Positions 1-8,736 of a DNA stretch of 64,000 bases are shown one piece after another. Under the pieces are notes generated by a model. It saw nothing but the letters and a program-made list of their open reading frames with translations. It ran no database searches and was not told the origin of the DNA. The stretch comes from UBA1563 sp041671545 (GTDB lineage: Bacteria; Bacteroidota; Ignavibacteria; Ignavibacteriales; Ignavibacteriaceae): contig JBAZBI010000001.1 of NCBI GenBank assembly GCA_041671545.1, forward strand, positions 186,001 through 250,000, written 5' to 3'. The first letter of the stretch is position 1, and every line of letters starts with the position of its first letter. A program made the translations under genes and the position numbers.

Positions 1-304
1 TTTTCATTAACCCGTTTGGCAGTTTTAGTATCTGCACAATTCGTGCAATCGTTCCTTCAAGATAAATATCTTCTTGCTGCGGGTCTTCCAAATTTGATTT
101 TTTTTGACTTGAAAGAAAGATAAATTTGTCCCGGTCAACAGCAGCATTAGCTGCTCTAATTGACTGTTCTCTGCCCACCAGCACCGGGAAGATCATGTAT
201 GGGAAAATTACAATATCTCTTAAAGGTAAAACCGGTAGGATTTCCGGCAAATTATCGATTAACAGGTTTTCGTCCTTGGGTAAATTTTCAATTTCAACGT
301 TCAC
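1..304 (-). CDS. lon: Lon protease, N-terminal part (runs off the window)
   Basis: This is the first 101 codons of an ATP-dependent Lon protease. The start is a GTG at 304-302, preceded by an AAGGAG ribosome site about 11 bases upstream. The visible part is the Lon substrate-binding (LAN/PUA-like) domain, recognised from LPLRDIVIFPYMIFPVLVG near residues 24-42, then a GREQSI segment and the usual KFIFLSSQK strand. Lon is a cytoplasmic AAA+ protease that degrades misfolded and regulatory proteins. The ATPase and Ser-Lys protease domains lie outside the window, so intactness cannot be judged. It is transcribed away from the phosphatase gene at 585. Confidence 0.93.
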   Translation of the reverse strand, partial: MNVEIENLPKDENLLIDNLPEILPVLPLRDIVIFPYMIFPVLVGREQSIRAANAAVDRDKFIFLSSQKKSNLEDPQQEDIYLEGTIARIVQILKLPNGLMK

Positions 305-584
305 GTTCTAAAGTTCTCCTTTTTCTCAAATTTCGGAATGAAATATACCAAATTTTTATGGAGAAGTAAGAATGATATTTCTCCCTTTGCTGGGAGAAAA
401 CAATGGTACGCGGATTTATTAAGATCAATTATGATTTTTTATGAATTCAGAATTTCTATCTTATTTGATCTTAACAATATCATAACTAATCCACGTCCCA
501 TTGCGTTTTTACGACCGGCTGAGTGTTATTCCCCTTTCTTTATCTTAAATTGTTGAAGCATTTTTTACATTATTCGGAGTTACT

Positions 585-1358
585 ATGATTACTGATTTAA
601 TTACCGTTGCTAAAGAAGCGGGAGAAATTATCCGTGAAGGTTTCGGAAAGAATTTTTCAATCGAATTTAAGACAAACGAATCGAATTTAGTTACCGAGAT
701 AGATAAAAAATCTGAAAAACATATCATTGATTTCATCACAAAAAAATATCCAACCCATAGTTTACTTACGGAAGAATCGGGTGAGCATAATCAGAATTCG
801 GAATATGTTTGGGTTATTGATCCATTAGACGGCACGTCAAATTTTGCACATAGTCTGCCGATTTTTTCAGTCTCTATCGGTTTGCAGAAAAACGGAGTAA
901 CTATTGCCGGAGTTGTCTATGATGTTATGCGAAAAGAAATTTACTCTGCCGAACTTGGCAACGGCTCTTATTGCAACGATGTTAAAATTTCCGTTAACCA
1001 AAATGATAATTTGCGGAGAAGTTTTCTCGTTACCGGTTTCCCTTACAACATCGAAGAAAATCCCGATAACGCAATTGAAATTTTTATTGAAATGATCAAA
1101 CGAACGCGTGCAGTGCGACGTCTTGGTTCGGCTGCAATTGATTTTTGTTACGTAGCAAAAGGAGTATTCGACGGCTTCTGGGAAGTGCATCTTCATCCAT
1201 GGGATATCTCCGCCGGAAAACTTATTGTTGAAGAAGCCGGCGGAATTGTCACCAATTTTAGCGGAGATAAAATCGATATTTTCTCAAAACAGATTTTAGC
1301 TTCCAACGGGAAATTGCATGAACAGTTGATGGGTGTTATAAAATCAGTAAAATCATAG
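585..1358 (+). CDS. Inositol-1-monophosphatase family phosphatase (SuhB-like)
   Basis: The 257-residue protein carries the complete signature of the Mg-dependent inositol monophosphatase family: E63-E64-S65, D79-P-L-D82-G-T for metal binding, and W206-D207-I-S-A-G-K. The length is typical. Members hydrolyse myo-inositol-1-phosphate or related sugar phosphates in the cytoplasm, and E. coli SuhB also acts in rRNA antitermination. Which substrate applies here cannot be told from sequence. The ATG at 585 lies at the expected family N-terminus, and the gene stands alone. It converges with the esterase gene, with only 9 bases between the two stop codons. Confidence 0.92.
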   Translation: MITDLITVAKEAGEIIREGFGKNFSIEFKTNESNLVTEIDKKSEKHIIDFITKKYPTHSLLTEESGEHNQNSEYVWVIDPLDGTSNFAHSLPIFSVSIGLQKNGVTIAGVVYDVMRKEIYSAELGNGSYCNDVKISVNQNDNLRRSFLVTGFPYNIEENPDNAIEIFIEMIKRTRAVRRLGSAAIDFCYVAKGVFDGFWEVHLHPWDISAGKLIVEEAGGIVTNFSGDKIDIFSKQILASNGKLHEQLMGVIKSVKS

Positions 1359-1367
1359 AACGTAAAA

Positions 1368-2575
1368 CTATTTGATTATAATCATCTTCATCATCTCATG
1401 GTTGCAGTCAGCAGTTAGACTATAAAAATATATTCCGCTTGAAAACGACGATGCATCGAATCTTGTTCGATATGTTCCCGCTTCCATCCAATTATTTACA
1501 AGCGCTGCAACTTCATTTCCAAGAAGATCATAAACTTTTAAAGTTGCATGACTGCCTACTGCCAATTGCCAACTGATCTCGGTTACCGGGTTAAATGGAT
1601 TTGGATAATTCTGAAAGAGTTGAAATTCATTTGGCATCTTTAAGCTTTGTTCGTAAACTGCTGTGGCACTATCCGGCATCGGGTGCGCTTGAAAAAATTC
1701 CCACATCAAATCATTGCATTAATAACTTTAGATGGTTCGTCTCCCGGAAGATATTTAACACCGCCGGGCCATGAATGTCCCCCATCGCGTGTTATATAAA
1801 AATCTATCTCCGAATTGTTGACGCAGTTACTCCATTTAACAAGTAAATAATCCTGATCGTTTTGAATCGTATCTTTTTTGAGGCAGCCGTTAACATGCAT
1901 CCAGACGTTAAAAACAGAATCGAGTGGAGGATTGTAATGATCGCTAACTCCGCTTCCAATTCCACCGGTGTAAGGAACATTGGTATCATTGAAAGAGTGA
2001 AAATGAATGATTGGAACAGCGCGTGAAGCATTGACTGTAGTTTTAATTACCATTGTTGCGGCAACCGGTGCTATTGCGGCAATTTTATTCGAGAGATCGC
2101 TTGCAAGCCGGTAACACATCATCCCGCCGTTTGAAATTCCCGTTGCAAAAATCCTTTTTTGATCGATGTTATATTCGACAGAAAGTTTTTCGATGAGTGT
2201 ATCAATAAACCCGGCATCATCAATATTAAACGATTCTGCCGATCCACAGCATCCTCCGGCATTCCATGTTCTAATCCCAAGCACTCTAATTCCTTCCGGA
2301 TAAACAACAATAAAGTTTGCTTCATCGGATTTAATGCTAAGCAGAGATTGGTTTTCGATATTCACAGCGCTTCCGAATCCGCCGTGCAAAGCTATAATCA
2401 AAGAAGCTGGTTTTGTGTTTACATATCCCGGCGGAACGTGTATAAGATATGTTCGCACCAGACCTTTGAAATTTAGCGAATCATAAACAGAACTGTAAAC
2501 ACTTTTGACGTGACACGATACGCTTGATACTAAAACTAAACAAAAAATAATCGAAGCAATTATTTTTATTCTCAT
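1368..2575 (-). pseudogene. Secreted PHB-depolymerase-like esterase with T9SS sorting domain, split by a frameshift
   Basis: Residues 1-289 (2575-1706) form an alpha/beta-hydrolase of the LpqC / polyhydroxybutyrate-depolymerase type. Visible are an oxyanion HGG at 64-66, the nucleophile elbow G-I-S148-N-G, a CCGS segment and the catalytic-His motif GGHSWPGG at 265-272. The N-terminus is hydrophobic and export-like. The frame then stops at TGA 1708-1706. The next frame (1709-1368) continues as LMWEFFQAHP, the normal end of this family, then a complete T9SS sorting domain with NYPNPFNP. Adding one A in GCAATG (about 1714) restores INANDLMWEFF, so a single-base deletion in a short A run explains the break. 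Either the locus is a recent pseudogene, a soluble enzyme cut off from its sorting signal, or a sequencing error. Confidence 0.82.
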
Positions 2576-2579
2576 GGCA

Positions 2580-4058
2580 TCACCTAATAAGAATTAGTTT
2601 CTTTATTGCCGATTTGTTACCGGCGCTTAATTTGTAAAAATATATTCCGCTTGAGAGTGATGATGCATTAAACTCAACTTTGTAATTTCCCGCTTCCAGA
2701 AAATTGTTTACAAGTTCTGCAACTTCATTTCCTAATACATCATAGACTTTTAAAGTTGTGTGATTGCCTACTGCCAATTGCCAACTGATTACAGTACTCG
2801 GATTAAACGGATTCGGATAGTTTTGATTCAATTCAAATCCTTGCGGTATTTCTTGCCCATCATTAATTCCGGATACTCCCGATGTTTTGAAAGTAATAAC
2901 CGTATCATTCATCACTACATTGTTAATGCTTTTCAAATTCTTTAGTTGAATTGAGTAAGTTGTCCCCGTTGCAAGCGCAGGAACTTGAATGAGTATTTTG
3001 GAAACGTCACTGTTCACTCCCCATTCAATATTCGTTGGGTTCCCAATTGAATGATCAAAAATAAAATTTTGCGGAGTTACAGCAACTGTAGAATCGAGAT
3101 AGCGCGAAAAATCAATTAGTATTGAAGAAGAATTCATTTCGGCTACCGATACAACAGATGGAGTCATTGTCGTTTTCCATATTTCCGTTGCATATTCCGG
3201 ATGATCGATAAACGGGTTTCTATTTTTTTGAATTCCATAAATGGCATTGTTACGGTTAATTTCTTTAGCACTTACGGTATCCAACACGCTCCATGAATAT
3301 AAAAGATTTGCATACCAGGGTAGTAGTTCTGCTTTATTTGTTCCATTACTTGAAGACCAACCGGAGTCTTCCAAATAATATCTAACAGACATATACATGT
3401 GCCCACGGGCAAAATCACCTTTATATGCATCGATCGGTTCGAAGACGGTTCCTGTAAATCCCGGGAAAGTGTTTGGACCTAACTTACTTCCGTTTTTAGA
3501 AGTCCAGGTTGGAGATGAAACATTTCCATAGTTATAATTACTTCTCATACCATTTACTTGTCCATCAGTAGGGAAAAGATGGAAAAGATCAGAATACATC
3601 GGAGTGAGATCATTAAACCAGCTTTTTGGCCATGAGTGTTCACGATTGTAACAACTTCCTTCGCCGCTGTAACTGCCGCATTGATCTGTTGAAAACGTAT
3701 ATTGATATGGCGGAGTTCCGCCAGGGATATCAGAGTACATATCCCAGACTTTTCCGTTCGGTTTTTTATCTGTAGTTACGAAGGCAGTCCAAAGACCTGA
3801 ATAACTTATAGAGGTATGTCCTTTTATAAGATTGTGCAAAGCAGTTCGGAGTGCAGTACCATATAATTTATAAGCTGCATCATAGTAACCGTTTGTTCCT
3901 AAGGTTGTTGCGGAATTATTCTCTTGATTCTCTGTTTCAACAGAAACTCCGCCTACAATAAACTTTTGATCCGATTGTGAGTAGCTATCAATCGAAAATA
4001 AAATGATCATCAAACAAATCCCCAGATTTCGAATAAAAGAACCGGAACGAACTTTCAT
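2580..4058 (-). CDS. Secreted endonuclease I family nuclease with Ig-like and T9SS sorting domains
   Basis: The catalytic region (about residues 55-235) has the hallmarks of the endonuclease I (EndA/Vvn) family: NREHSWPKSWF near 138-148 with the catalytic His, DLFHLFPTDGQVNGMRSN near 157-174, and GDFARGHMYMSVRYY near 214-228. A beta-rich Ig-like domain follows (about 300-395), then a T9SS sorting domain with NYPNPFNPST. The preferred start is ATG 4058, with AAAGG eight bases upstream; a GTG three codons earlier is also open. Residues 1-30 form a signal peptide. The product probably digests extracellular DNA or RNA at the cell surface. It lies 4 bases upstream of the esterase gene, so the two are likely co-transcribed, and their sorting domains share near-identical DNA. 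Confidence 0.9.
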   Translation of the reverse strand: MKVRSGSFIRNLGICLMIILFSIDSYSQSDQKFIVGGVSVETENQENNSATTLGTNGYYDAAYKLYGTALRTALHNLIKGHTSISYSGLWTAFVTTDKKPNGKVWDMYSDIPGGTPPYQYTFSTDQCGSYSGEGSCYNREHSWPKSWFNDLTPMYSDLFHLFPTDGQVNGMRSNYNYGNVSSPTWTSKNGSKLGPNTFPGFTGTVFEPIDAYKGDFARGHMYMSVRYYLEDSGWSSSNGTNKAELLPWYANLLYSWSVLDTVSAKEINRNNAIYGIQKNRNPFIDHPEYATEIWKTTMTPSVVSVAEMNSSSILIDFSRYLDSTVAVTPQNFIFDHSIGNPTNIEWGVNSDVSKILIQVPALATGTTYSIQLKNLKSINNVVMNDTVITFKTSGVSGINDGQEIPQGFELNQNYPNPFNPSTVISWQLAVGNHTTLKVYDVLGNEVAELVNNFLEAGNYKVEFNASSLSSGIYFYKLSAGNKSAIKKLILIR

Positions 4059-4210
4059 TAATAACACCTTTCAAAATACCCTGTATATTAAAAATTTGGA
4101 GGGTAAATCTACCACATTTCTTTTCAATTAAAAACGAGTTTTCTTCAAACTACAATTTCGTTTATGATTTTAGTATCCTTGGAAGAAGAGATTTTAGAGA
4201 TGCAATTACA

Positions 4211-4276
4211 AAAAAATGCCCGGTAGTTGGACTACCGGGCTTTCCAGATTCACTATGGGGGGTAAGCATAATGAAT
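4211..4276 (-). ncRNA. Candidate two-hairpin structured RNA with intrinsic terminator
   Basis: Read on the minus strand there is an 11-bp hairpin with one mismatch (arms 4276-4266 and 4257-4247, with a C-rich loop). A perfect 10-bp hairpin follows, with GCCCGGTAGT/ACTACCGGGC arms at 4240-4231 and 4227-4218 and a 3-base loop. Next comes ATTTTTTT, the layout of a small RNA or leader ending in a rho-independent terminator. The nuclease start is about 150 bases further downstream, so it could also be an attenuator in that leader. No known RNA family was recognised. The plus-strand reading has no T run. Confidence 0.4.
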
Positions 4277-4417
4277 CCTTATACCAAAACTAATTCCCTT
4301 TATGTTGAAAGTCAAGGGGAATTTCAAAAAAAACTTTTATCGCTGAGAAAAAGTGAAATCAATTTCAACAATCTTTACGAAATCGTTATAAGTCAAATGT
4401 TTCCTAGTTTTGTGTAA
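4271..4417 (+). CDS. Possible 48-residue small protein
   Basis: An ATG at 4271 is preceded by GGGGGG eight bases upstream and opens a 48-codon frame ending in TAA at 4417. The peptide is polar and Lys-rich in the middle, with a short hydrophobic end, and has no recognised motif. It overlaps the candidate structured RNA on the other strand, so the apparent ribosome site may simply be its loop. It is the only frame of any length in the 4059-4510 gap. Treat as tentative. Confidence 0.22.
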   Translation: MNPYTKTNSLYVESQGEFQKKLLSLRKSEINFNNLYEIVISQMFPSFV

Positions 4418-4510
4418 AAAGAGAATAAATGATTATTATAGCAGCCGGGAAAATATTTTTTTCTCGTTCATTAATGTCCAGAAGCTAATAATTAGAATAA
4501 GAACCACTTG

Positions 4511-4960
4511 ATGCAAAAATACAGTTTTATTTTATACCTTTTATTGATCATAACAATAAATGTTGTGGGGCAAACTACCAGCCATAATTGGAAACCATTA
4601 ATAATTAATGACGATCAGCGGATGTGGTACGACCGCTCGCAACTCGATACGATCAACAGTCCTGCTTTTGATATTTGGATTTTAGAAATGCACCGCCCTA
4701 CTCTTTCACTCGAAGGGATTTCCGACAATATTATGAGAACCAAAACTCTTTATGCTGTTGATCTGCAATCATATAAATACGGATTGAAAAAGGTAGCTTA
4801 TTATGATCCTTCCAATCAGTTAATAAAAAGTTTTCAATACGATACGAACAGTTCCACAGAAGAGTATAAGTACATTTTCCCGATAACGGAAAATTCGTTT
4901 ATGCAAAAACTTGTTGATGAACTTTTAAGGTTGAGAAAACTAAAGGAATCGGTTAAGTAA
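4511..4960 (+). CDS. Secreted protein of unknown function
   Basis: This is a 149-residue protein with a clear signal peptide (residues 1-20, hydrophobic stretch ending VVGQ). The mature part is a small globular domain without recognised motifs. Its features are a WYDRSQLD segment and a mixed beta pattern, in which tyrosine and charged residues alternate as in bacterial surface-protein repeats describing stress or input-response modules. No function is proposed. The start at ATG 4511 gives a cleaner signal peptide than the in-frame TTG one codon earlier. The SET-domain gene begins 2 bases after the stop, so the two are probably co-transcribed. Confidence 0.7.
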   Translation: MQKYSFILYLLLIITINVVGQTTSHNWKPLIINDDQRMWYDRSQLDTINSPAFDIWILEMHRPTLSLEGISDNIMRTKTLYAVDLQSYKYGLKKVAYYDPSNQLIKSFQYDTNSSTEEYKYIFPITENSFMQKLVDELLRLRKLKESVK

Positions 4961-4962
4961 TT

Positions 4963-5364
4963 ATGCCTTTTGAAAAAGATTTATTTGTAAAAGAATCCGG
5001 AATTCATGGGTTTGGAATTTTTACTTCGGTTGAAATAAAAACCGATGAAGAGATAATGGTAATTAAAGGGGACGTTATTAGTGAAGAAGAATGCGTTCGC
5101 CGGGAAGAAGATGAAGGGAATGTTTACATTTTTTGGAACGGTGACAATTACATTGATGTATCAAACACTGAAAAGATAAAATTTATTAACCATAGTTGCT
5201 CTTACAATTGCTACGTTGATGACCGGGATGATGAATCACTTTGGTTAGCTGCCAGCAGAGATATTAAAGCCGGTGAAGAGTTAGTGATTGACTATGGATA
5301 TGATGAAATTTATGAATCGTGTTCTTGCGATGTTTGTTTTATCGGAGAAGATGAAGCACAATAA
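4963..5364 (+). CDS. Small SET-domain protein (lysine-methyltransferase-like)
   Basis: The 133-residue protein is almost entirely a SET domain. The N-terminal GIHGFGIFTS strand (13-22) is the usual GxGxF motif. The FINHSCSYNC stretch at 75-84 contains the NHSC motif that binds S-adenosylmethionine. GEELVIDYGYDE at 105-116 supplies the catalytic tyrosine, and C120-x-C122-x2-C125 mimics a post-SET zinc site together with C79. All key residues are present, so methyltransferase activity is plausible. The substrate is unknown; in bacteria such small SET proteins have been linked to chromatin-like proteins or ribosomal proteins. No signal peptide is visible, although the gene upstream encodes a secreted protein. 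Confidence 0.85.
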   Translation: MPFEKDLFVKESGIHGFGIFTSVEIKTDEEIMVIKGDVISEEECVRREEDEGNVYIFWNGDNYIDVSNTEKIKFINHSCSYNCYVDDRDDESLWLAASRDIKAGEELVIDYGYDEIYESCSCDVCFIGEDEAQ

Positions 5365-5391
5365 CTTCATCTTCTCGATAAACTTTAGATT

Positions 5392-7236
5392 TTAATTCCC
5401 CGCATTTTGCTCGTCCGCTCTTTTAGCGGCTAACCTTGCAGTTTTTCTATCCATATCTGTTAAATATTTTTTTCTGATACGAATTGCCGTCGGAGTAACT
5501 TCAACGTATTCATCATCGGTAATCCATTCAATTGCCTGCTCAAGCGTATGAATTAGCGGCGGTTCCATACGAATCGCTTCATCAGCGCCTGATGACCGCA
5601 TATTAGAAAGTTGTTTTGTCTTAGTAACATTCACACCCATATCATTGCTGCGTGAATTTTCACCAACGACCATTCCTTCATAAACCTTTGTTCCCGGTTC
5701 GATAAAGAATACAGCACGTTCCTGTAACTTCCACATCGCGTATGCTGAAGCAATTCCGCTTTCCATTGCAACTAACGCACCGCGCTGCCGTTGAACTATT
5801 TCTCCTTTGAAAGGTTCATACGTGTGGAAATTGTGGTGAAGAATTCCGGTTCCTCTGGTATCATTTACAAATTCGGATCTGTAGCCGATCAATCCGCGTG
5901 AAGGAACGAAAAATTCCAAACGGGTATTTTGGTTAAAAGTGATCATGTTTTTCATTTCACCTTTTCTTTTTCCCATTTTCTCAATTACAATTCCAACATA
6001 TTCTTCCGGAACATCAATGATCACGTGTTCAATTGGCTCTGACATTACATCCAAAATACGCTTCATAATTACCTGCGGTTTGCTCACTTGCAACTCATAG
6101 CTTTCGCGACGCATGTTTTCAATAAGAATGGCGAGATGAAGTTCGCCTCTTCCGCTTACTTTAAAAACGTCTGCTGAATCTGTCACTTCAACACGAAGAC
6201 TCACATTGATTTTCAATTCTTTTGCGAGGCGTTCAAACAGATTTCTTGTCGTTACATACTTACCGTCAATTCCGGCAAAAGGAGAATTGTTTACAACAAA
6301 GTTCATTGTAATTCTCGGTTCTTCAATTGCAAGTGAAGGAAGTTTTTCCGGCACGCGCTTGTCAGTAAGTGTATCGCTAATATTAATATCTTCAATTCCA
6401 GCAACGGCAACAATATCTCCCGCTGAGGCTTCTTTTATCTCAACTCTTTTGATGTTTTCATACGCATAGAGCTTACTAATTTTAGCTTCACTTCTCTCAT
6501 CTTCGTGAGTTATTAGAAGAACTTGATCTCCTGCAGCAACTTTCCCGTGATGAATTTTTCCAATGCCGATTCTTCCAAGATAATCGTTATAATCAATTGC
6601 AGATATTAGCATTTGAAATGGTTTGTCCGGATCAGCTTCAGGTGTTGGAGTTTTTTCTATGATAAGATCGAGAAGTGGAGAAAGCGTTGTGCTTTCATCT
6701 TCAAGATGAATTTTTGCAATACCTTGTTTTGCAATTGCATAAACGTAAGGGAAATCAAGTTGCTCGTCGGTTGCGCCAAGTGCAACAAAAAGATCGAATA
6801 TTTCATTTAGCACTTCGTTTGGACGCGCATCTTTTCGATCAATCTTGTTGATAACAACGATCGGTTTAATTCCCAACTCAAGTGACTTTTTCAAAACGAA
6901 TTTTGTTTGTGGGAGCGGTCCTTCAGCGGCATCAACTAAAAGAAGCACGCCATCAACCATTAACAAAGTTCTTTCAACTTCACCGCCGAAATCAGCGTGA
7001 CCGGGAGTATCGATGATATTGATTTTATAATCTTTATAAAAAACGCTCAAGTTTTTTGCAAGAATCGTTATTCCTCTTTCCCGTTCAAGGTCGTTGGAAT
7101 CCATAATTCTTTTTTCTACTTGCTGGTTCTCTCTCCAAGCGCCGGTTTGTCTAAGAATATAATCTACCAATGTTGTTTTACCGTGATCAACGTGAGCGAT
7201 AATAGCAATGTTTCTAATTTTATCTAAGCTGAACAA
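5392..7236 (-). CDS. typA: Ribosome-associated GTPase TypA/BipA
   Basis: The 614-residue product is a translational GTPase of normal TypA length. G1 (AHVDHGKTT, 14-22), G3 (DTPGHADFGGEVERT, near 77) and G4 (NKIDR) are intact. Elongation-factor domain II, an EF-G-like domain III/V and the BipA-specific C-terminal domain ending in a Lys/Arg-rich tail follow. BipA binds 70S ribosomes and supports 50S assembly and growth under stress or cold. The start is a TTG at 7236, with GAGGT about seven bases upstream; no in-frame ATG fits. The gene stands alone between an operon in the opposite direction and ychF. Confidence 0.96.
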   Translation of the reverse strand: MFSLDKIRNIAIIAHVDHGKTTLVDYILRQTGAWRENQQVEKRIMDSNDLERERGITILAKNLSVFYKDYKINIIDTPGHADFGGEVERTLLMVDGVLLLVDAAEGPLPQTKFVLKKSLELGIKPIVVINKIDRKDARPNEVLNEIFDLFVALGATDEQLDFPYVYAIAKQGIAKIHLEDESTTLSPLLDLIIEKTPTPEADPDKPFQMLISAIDYNDYLGRIGIGKIHHGKVAAGDQVLLITHEDERSEAKISKLYAYENIKRVEIKEASAGDIVAVAGIEDINISDTLTDKRVPEKLPSLAIEEPRITMNFVVNNSPFAGIDGKYVTTRNLFERLAKELKINVSLRVEVTDSADVFKVSGRGELHLAILIENMRRESYELQVSKPQVIMKRILDVMSEPIEHVIIDVPEEYVGIVIEKMGKRKGEMKNMITFNQNTRLEFFVPSRGLIGYRSEFVNDTRGTGILHHNFHTYEPFKGEIVQRQRGALVAMESGIASAYAMWKLQERAVFFIEPGTKVYEGMVVGENSRSNDMGVNVTKTKQLSNMRSSGADEAIRMEPPLIHTLEQAIEWITDDEYVEVTPTAIRIRKKYLTDMDRKTARLAAKRADEQNAGN

Positions 7237-7458
7237 AATCGTACCTCTTTTTTAAGTTATCAGTTTTCAGTTATCAGTTTACAGTTTTCCGTAAACTCGT
7301 TTCATAATTTGAATGTTAAGGTTGACAAGAAGTTTTGATGAGATGAATCTGTGACAGCGTATTCGATGTTCAATTAACTTTTTTTGTGTCTAACTTTTCA
7401 ATACCGTGAATCTTTTTATTTACTTTGCCCTTCTCCATCAACCTTTACACATCATCCA

Positions 7459-8541
7459 TCAACTATGGCGGATGTTCAAAATGTCTCCATCTTTAACAAT
7501 ATATTCTTTTCCTTCTAATCGCCAGGCTCCGGCTTCTTTGCATTTGGCAAACGATCCGTGTGTGATATAATCATCATAATGAACAACTTCAGCGCGGATG
7601 AAACGATCGTAAAAATCTGTGTGAATAACACCGGCAGCATCTTGCGCGGTCATATTCTTTTTGATAGTCCATGCGCGGCATTCATCTTCGCCAACCGTGA
7701 AGAAAGATTGCAAACCAAGGAGTTCATAACTTGTCCGTAATATCCGCGTAAAAGCCGATTCACTAATTCCAAAATCATTTTTAAATATTTCAGCCTCTTC
7801 ATCCGAAAGTTGAGTTAGTTCATATTCAAACTGAGCGAAGAAAGGAATGACGATCAGCGAATATTTTGAAAACTTTGCCTGAATATCTTTAATAAAATTT
7901 TCTACTACATCTTTAGAATTTTCATCAAAATTTATCCCGACGATGAGTGGTTTTATCGTTAAAAATTGATACCCAGATAGAAGTTTTCGCTCATTATCGT
8001 CAAGAGTCATTCCCCGCAATGGGAGTTCTTTTTCAACATGAGTCTGCATTTTCTTGAAGAGTGCCAATTCTTTTTGAAGTTGATCATTTTTGATCTTTAA
8101 AATATCTTTTGCCAGCTTTTCAATTCGACTCTCAATTAACGCCATATCAGCAAAAAGAAACTCTGTTTCAAGAAATTCAATATCTCGTGCCGGATTAATA
8201 GTTACTTCCGGATGAGGGACCGTATCATTTTCAAATTGCCTAACTACATGTAAAAGAGCGTTATTATTTTTTACTTTATTCAGAAAATCCGATGTGATCT
8301 TCACTTTATTATCGTCTGAAACTTGGAGTCCGGGAATGTCAATCATTTCAAGCGTAGCGAATACTTCACTTTTCGGATTGAACAATTCAGTCATTTTATC
8401 TAAGCGGGCATCAGGAACTTTAACCACAGCTCTAGAACCTTCAGCTTTTTGCTGATGTTGCGACTCAGAACCTTTTGCAGACAAAGCATTAAACAGCGTT
8501 GTTTTGCCCGAGTTCTGTAATCCGATCAACCCGATTTGCAT
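7459..8541 (-). CDS. ychF: YchF/OLA1-family ATPase
   Basis: This 360-residue P-loop protein starts MQIGLIGLQNSGKTTLFNAL (G1) and has a G3-equivalent DIPGL. The atypical G4 motif N-F-D-E replaces NKxD, the change that makes YchF prefer ATP over GTP. A coiled-coil insertion (about 135-170) and a C-terminal TGS domain ending DGDILNIRHS complete the standard YchF layout. YchF is a universally conserved, ribosome-associated ATPase involved in translation and oxidative-stress response. A 222-base gap containing short CAGTTATCAG-type repeats separates it from typA. Confidence 0.95.
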   Translation of the reverse strand: MQIGLIGLQNSGKTTLFNALSAKGSESQHQQKAEGSRAVVKVPDARLDKMTELFNPKSEVFATLEMIDIPGLQVSDDNKVKITSDFLNKVKNNNALLHVVRQFENDTVPHPEVTINPARDIEFLETEFLFADMALIESRIEKLAKDILKIKNDQLQKELALFKKMQTHVEKELPLRGMTLDDNERKLLSGYQFLTIKPLIVGINFDENSKDVVENFIKDIQAKFSKYSLIVIPFFAQFEYELTQLSDEEAEIFKNDFGISESAFTRILRTSYELLGLQSFFTVGEDECRAWTIKKNMTAQDAAGVIHTDFYDRFIRAEVVHYDDYITHGSFAKCKEAGAWRLEGKEYIVKDGDILNIRHS

Positions 8542-8736
8542 GAATCCTCAAATATTTTGTTATAAAAGAGATGCAAATATACCGATTCCGCGACAGGGAA
8601 ACAAAAAACTCACTCGTTTAAGAAAATTTATCGAACAGGTGTAAAAAAAATCTCAGAATGCGTACCAAACTCTTTATTTATTATGTTATCTTTTTTATAT
8701 TGATACCGCATAAGTAAAACAATGTAGGAGCTGGAA

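Noticed and set aside
1706..1709. Programmed frameshift or stop-start coupling (TGATG) in the esterase
   Set aside because: No slippery heptamer is visible at the site, and the simple one-base loss explains both frames; kept as a frameshift with sequencing error as alternative.
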